From assembly GCA_030690855.1 (NCBI GenBank), contig JAUYFR010000271.1:1-10751 (forward strand): a stretch of 10,751 nucleotides of DNA, written 5' to 3'. The notes below the pieces were generated by a model. It was not told where the DNA came from. It saw nothing but the letters and a program-made list of their open reading frames with translations, and ran no database searches. The first letter of the stretch is position 1, and each line of letters starts with the position of its first letter. Both the position numbers and the translations under genes were made by a program. Below, one piece after another: positions 5,773-10,751 of this stretch. The DNA is from Gallionellaceae bacterium. GTDB lineage: Bacteria; Pseudomonadota; Gammaproteobacteria; Burkholderiales; Gallionellaceae.

Positions 5773-6315
5773 TTACGCCCAACCTTTGAGCGTTTTTTCC
5801 ATCCAAAATAGACCAACGATGGTTTTGCTGTCGGTAATTTTCCCTAGGCGAATCCACTCAATCGCCTCAGCCGGTGACAGCTCAAACACCTCCAAGAACT
5901 CTCCCTCATCAAGCTGGCGACCTTTGTGGGTTAAACCACGAGCTAAATAGTATTCCATGCGCTCATCGGCGTAGCCAATGCATGGCCATGCAGAGGAAAG
6001 ATGAGTCCACTCGCTTGCAACGTAGCCCGTTTCTTCAAGCAATTCACGCTTTGCCGTAATTAAAGTATCTTCACCGTGATCAATTTTTCCGGCTGGCAAT
6101 TCAATGAATTCTTGCTGTGGCGCATAACGAAATTGCCGCTCCATAATCAAATTACCGTTGTCGAGTAAGGCAATCACTGCAACCGCGCCTGGGTGCTTTA
6201 GGTATTCACGGCTACTGATGCTGCCATCTGGCAATGAGACCTTATCTATATGCACCTGTATAAAATTCCCCTCGTACACAAGTTCGGTTTCAATTTGCGT
6301 TTCTTGCAAATTCAT
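5773..6315 (-). CDS. nudF: NUDIX hydrolase, ADP-ribose pyrophosphatase type
   Basis: This is a 180-residue soluble enzyme expected to split ADP-ribose (and possibly related sugar nucleotides) into AMP and ribose 5-phosphate. The Nudix box is complete at residues 76-98: Gly76, Glu82, Arg90-Glu91-Leu92, Glu94-Glu95, Gly97, matching GX5EX7REUXEEXGU; the glutamates bind the metal ions. The segment before it (RQFRYAPQQEFIELPAGKID) and the one after (SSAWPCIGYADERMEYYLA, with Pro111 14 residues after Gly97) are typical of the NudF/ADP-ribose pyrophosphatase branch. ATG 6315 has GGAG 7 nt upstream. It lies 78 bp after nuoN, beyond a hairpin terminator, so it is expressed either by readthrough of the nuo operon or from a promoter I could not identify. 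The exact substrate is not determined by sequence. Confidence 0.92.
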   Translation of the reverse strand: MNLQETQIETELVYEGNFIQVHIDKVSLPDGSISSREYLKHPGAVAVIALLDNGNLIMERQFRYAPQQEFIELPAGKIDHGEDTLITAKRELLEETGYVASEWTHLSSAWPCIGYADERMEYYLARGLTHKGRQLDEGEFLEVFELSPAEAIEWIRLGKITDSKTIVGLFWMEKTLKGWA

Positions 6316-6345
6316 TTTTCACTCCAAATATCTTTGCTACAAATG

Positions 6346-6369
6346 AAAACTCCCGCCAAAAAGCGGGAG
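6346..6369 (-). terminator. Intrinsic terminator of the nuo operon
   Basis: On the minus strand CTCCCGC, loop TTTTTG, GCGGGAG, then TTTT. The 7-bp GC-rich stem begins 24 nt after the end of nuoN. The T run is short (four), so partial readthrough into the NUDIX gene is plausible. Confidence 0.75.
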
Positions 6370-6393
6370 CTATTAATCAAACAACCGCCCTGA

Positions 6394-7845
6394 CTACTGC
6401 AACAAGAGCGATTGCTGCACTGAAACTGCACACACCGACATCAAAGTGCCAGGCAAAATTCCGAGTACGAGCACTGCCAGCCCATTGATCGAAATTAACA
6501 AACTGCTGTCGGGTTGCATATATATTTTTTCGTGACTTTCTGGCGCATCAAAATACATCAGTTTGACGATGCGCAAGTAGTAGAACGCGCCAATCAATGA
6601 GAACAACACCGCCATCACAACTAATGGAATATGGCCTTCTTGCACCGCAGCATTCAGCACGGAAATCTTTGCATTAAAACCCTCTGTAGGAGGAACACCT
6701 GCCATTGAGAACATCAATAGCAACATCATAAATGCCAGCCACGGGCTACGCTGATTTAAGCCTTTGAAATCATTTAGACTATCAGCTTCGAAGCCTTCGC
6801 GAGACATCAGCATAATCATGCCGAAACCGCCTAAACTCATCAGCACATAAATCACTGCGTAGAACATTGCCGAGCCGTAGCCTTCGATGCCTCCACTTAA
6901 CACGCCAACCAGTAAGAAGCCCATGTGCGCGATGGTGGAATAAGCAAACATGCGCTTGATATTCGTTTGAGAAATCGCGGTGATGTTACCAATCGCCATC
7001 GACAACACTGCCAAAATCGCCAGCATACTCGACCAATGCATCATCAACGGCTGCATTCCTTCAACCAAGATACGCATGGTAAAGGCAAAGGCAGCTAGCT
7101 TCGGCGCGGTACCAATGAGCATGGTCATCGCAGTTGGCGCGCCGTGATAAACGTCTGGAATCCACATATGGAAAGGGACAGCACCTAACTTAAAGGCCAA
7201 ACCCGACACAATGAACACCAAACCAAAAACCAACAATGGTTTATTCGCCACACCCTGTTGAATAGCGTGTGAAATGGCATTGACATCGAGGCTTCCGGTA
7301 GCGCCATACAACATAGACATTCCGTACAACAGTAAGCCGGATGCGAGTGCGCCTAGAATGAAATATTTCATAGCCGCTTCAGTCGCTGTTGCTGAATCAC
7401 GCTGCAACGCAACCATCGCGTACAAACTCAGCGACAACAGTTCCAAACCCAAATAGAGTGTGATGAAGTTGCTTGCCGAGATCATCACCATCATGCCCAT
7501 CAGCGTGAACAACACCAAGGCCAAGAATTCTCCGGTAAACAAGCCGCGTGCCAACAAGTAGGTACGTGAGTAAACCAGCATCATCGAAACAGCAAGGTAG
7601 CTGAGTAATTTCAACACATCGGACATCAGGTCATCTACAAACATATTATTGAACAGATGCACGATGCCATTTTGATGTGTCGCGACGGTAATCAGTGAGC
7701 AACCCAATAAAGTGAACTGCACCAAAAGATAAGTCACCGTTCTATTCTGATTTTTGGTGAACAGATCAACAATCATGATCAAGCTGACCACAACCAGCAG
7801 AAAGATTTCTGCGTAGGCGGGAAACAAGGTGGACAAATAACTCAT
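6394..7845 (-). CDS. nuoN: NADH-quinone oxidoreductase subunit N
   Basis: This 483-residue integral membrane protein is one of the three antiporter-like subunits of respiratory complex I that carry out proton pumping. The hydrophobic segments span nearly the whole length. Residues corresponding to key E. coli NuoN charges are present: Glu135 in LYLGLELLSLSLYAMVAL (E133 in E. coli), Lys219 in GLAFKLGAVPFHMWIPDVYH (K217) and Lys249 in GTAPKLAAF (K247). The motif HGAPTAMTMLIG is typical of the family. Length equals the usual about 480. ATG 7845 has GAGG (7851-7854) upstream, and the gap to nuoM is 33 bp. It is the last gene of the operon, with a terminator following. Confidence 0.97.
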   Translation of the reverse strand: MSYLSTLFPAYAEIFLLVVVSLIMIVDLFTKNQNRTVTYLLVQFTLLGCSLITVATHQNGIVHLFNNMFVDDLMSDVLKLLSYLAVSMMLVYSRTYLLARGLFTGEFLALVLFTLMGMMVMISASNFITLYLGLELLSLSLYAMVALQRDSATATEAAMKYFILGALASGLLLYGMSMLYGATGSLDVNAISHAIQQGVANKPLLVFGLVFIVSGLAFKLGAVPFHMWIPDVYHGAPTAMTMLIGTAPKLAAFAFTMRILVEGMQPLMMHWSSMLAILAVLSMAIGNITAISQTNIKRMFAYSTIAHMGFLLVGVLSGGIEGYGSAMFYAVIYVLMSLGGFGMIMLMSREGFEADSLNDFKGLNQRSPWLAFMMLLLMFSMAGVPPTEGFNAKISVLNAAVQEGHIPLVVMAVLFSLIGAFYYLRIVKLMYFDAPESHEKIYMQPDSSLLISINGLAVLVLGILPGTLMSVCAVSVQQSLLLQ

Positions 7846-7878
7846 ATTTTCCTCAAGTACGATGGGCTCAGTAGCAGC

Positions 7879-9363
7879 TTAAAGTTTAGAGCGGGCTAGA
7901 TGAACCAATAGGTCGTTCACCGATGTATGCAAAATGTCGCTAAACGGTAGTGGATAAATACCCATCACCAATACGCTCACTGCGAGAATCGTAAAAATTA
8001 ATTTTTCGCGCCAATTGATGTCATGCAAATGTGCAACATGGTCATTCGCAACAGCGCCAAAAATCACGCGTTTATACATCCACAGTGTATAAGCTGCACC
8101 AAAAATTAAGGTACTTGCTGCCAAGAAAGCAAACCAGAAATTCGCTTTGACCGAGCCCATGATGACTAGGAATTCACCAACGAAACCGCTGGTGCCTGGC
8201 AAGCCGCTATTTGCCATTGCAAACAACATGAAGAACGCGGCAAAGACCGGCATCTTATTGGCGACTCCACCATAGTCCACGATTTGGCGAGAGTGCACGC
8301 GGTCGTACAGCACACCTATACACAGGAATAATGCACCCGCCACAAAACCGTGCGAGATCATTTGCAACAGCGCACCTTCCATGCCGTAGGCGTTGAAGAT
8401 AAAAAAACCTAGTGTGACAAAGCCCATATGAGAAATAGAAGAATAGGCCACCAACTTTTTCATATCCGATTGCGTCAACGCAACCAAACCGATGTAAACC
8501 ACCGCAATCAGCGATAGCGTAATCATTACGCCAGACAAGCTATGGCTCGCATCAGGTGCAATGGGCATGGAAAAGCGCAAGAAACCATACGCGCCTACTT
8601 TCAGCATGATCGCGGCCAGCACTACTGAACCGCCAGTTGGCGCTTCAACGTGCGCATCTGGCAACCAAGTATGCACAGGGAACATCGGCACTTTGACTGA
8701 AAATGCCATGAAGAACGCAATGAACACAAGAATCTGCGCGGTCATTGGAATGGCCATTTGGTGATAATCTAAAATCTCGAAACTGCCGCCTGATTGGTTG
8801 TAGAGATAGAGCAAGGCAACCAGCATCAACAAGGAACCGAGCAAGGTGTAGAGGAAAAACTTAACCGCTGCATAAACACGATTTGGCCCGCCCCAAACAC
8901 CGATGATAATAAACATCGGAATGAGCATCGCTTCCCAGAACACATAAAACAACACCGCATCCAGTGAAGCAAATACGCCGTTTACCAAGCCTGACATAAT
9001 TAAGAAAGCTGCGAGATATTGTGCTACGCGCTTTTCAATTACCTTCCAGCCAGCCAACACTACCAATGGCGTGAAGAAACTATTCAGCAAGATGAACAAG
9101 ACGGAGATGCCATCAACCCCGAGGTGATAATGAATATTGAAGCGCGGTATCCAGTTATGCATTTCCACAAACTGCATCGAACTGGTCATCTTGTCGAAAC
9201 CCGTATAGAGCGGCAGCGTAACCAAGAAACCTAACACCGCACCCAGCAACGCAATATTGCGAGCTAACGGTGCATTACGATCATGTCCAGTCGCCAACAC
9301 CAGCACACCAAAAATAATCGGCAGCCAGATGGCGATGGTTAATAGAGGAATTCCAAAAATCAT
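7879..9363 (-). CDS. nuoM: NADH-quinone oxidoreductase subunit M
   Basis: This 494-residue integral membrane subunit is an antiporter-like proton channel of complex I, placed between NuoN and NuoL in the membrane arm. The functional charges are visible: Glu144 in FYVFWEAMLIPMF (same number as E. coli), Lys224 in FSVKVPMFPVHTWLPDAHVE (K234 in E. coli) and Lys255 in AAIMLKVGAYG (K265). The signature EAPTGGSVVLA follows. The length is close to the usual 490-510. ATG 9363 has an AAGGA site upstream and lies 26 bp after nuoL. Nothing is unusual about this copy. Confidence 0.97.
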   Translation of the reverse strand: MIFGIPLLTIAIWLPIIFGVLVLATGHDRNAPLARNIALLGAVLGFLVTLPLYTGFDKMTSSMQFVEMHNWIPRFNIHYHLGVDGISVLFILLNSFFTPLVVLAGWKVIEKRVAQYLAAFLIMSGLVNGVFASLDAVLFYVFWEAMLIPMFIIIGVWGGPNRVYAAVKFFLYTLLGSLLMLVALLYLYNQSGGSFEILDYHQMAIPMTAQILVFIAFFMAFSVKVPMFPVHTWLPDAHVEAPTGGSVVLAAIMLKVGAYGFLRFSMPIAPDASHSLSGVMITLSLIAVVYIGLVALTQSDMKKLVAYSSISHMGFVTLGFFIFNAYGMEGALLQMISHGFVAGALFLCIGVLYDRVHSRQIVDYGGVANKMPVFAAFFMLFAMANSGLPGTSGFVGEFLVIMGSVKANFWFAFLAASTLIFGAAYTLWMYKRVIFGAVANDHVAHLHDINWREKLIFTILAVSVLVMGIYPLPFSDILHTSVNDLLVHLARSKL

Positions 9364-9389
9364 TATTAAGTCCTTGATTTAATTGAGAT

Positions 9390-10751
9390 TTACTCAATCC
9401 ATGTTCGAATAGTCAACAACACAAATACGCCGATGATCATTGAAAACGCATAGTGATAGATATAGCCAGATTGCCAGCGACGCAACATGCCAGAGATGCG
9501 CACGACCAAACTGGCTGTGCCATTCACCATCACGCCATCAATTAACTGCACGTCACCAAACTTCCACAGGAAACGACTTGCACCACGCGCACCACCCGCG
9601 AAGAACCAGTCGTTAAAGCGATCAAAATAGTATTTATTATCGAGAACGGTATAAACAAATTCAAAGCGCTGCTTGATTGCAGCAGGAATATCAGGGCGCT
9701 TCATATAGAAGAACCATGAAGACGCCACACCCGCCACCGCTAAAATAAACGGATAGCTGGTGAAAGAATGCAAAGCCATCGCTACCGCGCCATGGAACTC
9801 AACTGCCATTTCTTCCATGCCCGCTGAATGGGCGTCACTGACAAAAATAGCATCGCGGAAGTATTCACCGAACAACATTGGCTCGATAGTTAATAAGCCG
9901 ATTGCCACTGAAGGAATTGCCAATAAAACCAAAGGCAACCAAACCACCCAAGGTGTTTCATGCGGCTTTTGACCCGACGCCAGACCATGATGATGCTCAT
10001 CATGATGGTCATGCTCGTCGTGATGAGCTTTACCAAAGCGCTCTTCACCGTGGAATACCAAGAAATACATACGGAAAGAATAGAACGCCGTGACAAATAC
10101 GCCAGCCAACACTGCAAAATAGGCAAAACCAGAACCCGCGAGTTGTGAATATTCAACGGCCTCAATAATGCTGTCTTTGGAATAAAATCCAGAGAAGAAC
10201 GGTGTGCCGATCAACGCCAAAGAACCAATCAACGAAGTAATCCAAGTAATCGGCATGTATTTACGCAGACCACCCATGTTGCGAATATCTTGATCGTGAT
10301 GCATCGCAATAATGACTGAGCCTGCTGCCAAGAAAAGCAAAGCTTTAAAGAAAGCGTGGGTCATCAAGTGGAACACAGCTACTGAGTAAGCTGAGGCACC
10401 CAGTGCTACTGTCATATAACCGAGTTGCGACAAAGTTGAATAAGCAACCACGCGCTTAATGTCATTTTGAATAATGCCAAGGAAGCCCATGAACAGCGCA
10501 GTGATCGCACCAATCACCATCACAAACGATAACGCAGTATCAGATAACTCGAACAGTGGCGACATACGCGCCACCATAAAAATACCTGCTGTCACCATTG
10601 TTGCAGCATGAATCAATGCAGAGATTGGGGTTGGGCCTTCCATCGAATCAGGCAACCAGACATGTAGCGGAAACTGCGCACTTTTACCCATCGCACCGAT
10701 AAACAACAAAATACAGATGGCAGAAATCAAATTCCATGTCACCCCAGGAAT
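9390..10751 (-). CDS. nuoL: NADH-quinone oxidoreductase subunit L, C-terminal two thirds (5' end outside window)
   Basis: The frame is open to the right edge, giving 453 residues; full-length NuoL has roughly 610-680, so about 200 N-terminal residues lie outside. This is the distal antiporter-like proton-pumping subunit of complex I. Visible signatures: GKSAQFPLHVWLPDSMEGPT with the channel lysine (fragment residue 23), SALIHAATMVTAG, and FYSKDS with the conserved Lys-Asp of the discontinuous helix (Lys at 10176-10178). A loop in the C-terminal half has 8 His and 5 acidic residues in 13 positions (9987-10025). After it comes the extended C-terminal region that in relatives forms the lateral helix along the membrane arm. 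The stop TAA is at 9390-9392. A GTG at 10742 is internal and not a real start, since family homology continues upstream of it. Confidence 0.97.
   Translation of the reverse strand: MPGVTWNLISAICILLFIGAMGKSAQFPLHVWLPDSMEGPTPISALIHAATMVTAGIFMVARMSPLFELSDTALSFVMVIGAITALFMGFLGIIQNDIKRVVAYSTLSQLGYMTVALGASAYSVAVFHLMTHAFFKALLFLAAGSVIIAMHHDQDIRNMGGLRKYMPITWITSLIGSLALIGTPFFSGFYSKDSIIEAVEYSQLAGSGFAYFAVLAGVFVTAFYSFRMYFLVFHGEERFGKAHHDEHDHHDEHHHGLASGQKPHETPWVVWLPLVLLAIPSVAIGLLTIEPMLFGEYFRDAIFVSDAHSAGMEEMAVEFHGAVAMALHSFTSYPFILAVAGVASSWFFYMKRPDIPAAIKQRFEFVYTVLDNKYYFDRFNDWFFAGGARGASRFLWKFGDVQLIDGVMVNGTASLVVRISGMLRRWQSGYIYHYAFSMIIGVFVLLTIRTWIE

Noticed and set aside
9760..10165. Overlapping open frames on both strands across the His-rich part of nuoL
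   Set aside because: The CAT/GAT codon run keeps several frames open by chance; only the nuoL frame shows family conservation.
9390..10742. nuoL as a complete gene from GTG 10742
   Set aside because: NuoL homology runs through this GTG to the edge and about 200 N-terminal residues are missing; it is a window truncation, not a short gene.

Overview
The window looks like a chromosomal segment of a motile, aerobically respiring proteobacterium. A betaproteobacterium is my best guess: the NuoL loop rich in His/Asp/Glu, and the order nuoL-nuoM-nuoN followed by an ADP-ribose pyrophosphatase-type NUDIX gene, are what I associate with that class. This placement comes from memory of the families and not from a search.

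Left part (1-3579): two divergent signalling genes. On the minus strand a hybrid sensor kinase runs off the left edge (568 residues visible: possible degenerate Hpt, two receiver domains, PAS, HisKA with its phospho-histidine; the ATPase domain lies outside). On the plus strand is a methyl-accepting chemotaxis protein with a C-terminal PilZ (cyclic-di-GMP binding) domain. The chemoreceptor is preceded by a near-perfect sigma-28 (FliA) flagellar promoter, TAAA-N15-GCCGATAA, and a 9-bp inverted repeat in its 5' leader. The pair suggests a link between motility and c-di-GMP.

Middle (3580-4393): a mostly non-coding stretch with a strong stable-RNA-type promoter, tRNA-Asp(GTC) with encoded CCA, and a good intrinsic terminator. 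Directly after it lies the N-terminal scrap of a tyrosine-recombinase integrase, the likely scar of an element that used the tRNA-Asp gene as its attachment site. Next come the probable amt terminator and three copies of a 15-bp AT-rich repeat of unknown role.

Right part (4394-10751), all minus strand: an ammonium transporter gene (amt/amtB) with a sigma-54 promoter and an NtrC-type palindrome about 100 bp further upstream, so probably nitrogen-regulated; a NUDIX ADP-ribose pyrophosphatase; and the end of the complex I operon, nuoL (partial), nuoM and nuoN, closed by a hairpin terminator. NuoL, NuoM and NuoN are the three antiporter-like proton-pumping subunits of NADH:quinone oxidoreductase.

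Most of the window is ordinary core genome. The parts worth a second look are the chemoreceptor-PilZ fusion with its flagellar promoter, the kinase with receivers placed before the kinase core, the integrase scar at tRNA-Asp, the repeat cluster, and the sigma-54/NtrC control region of amt. I found no clear sign of a wholly new system.
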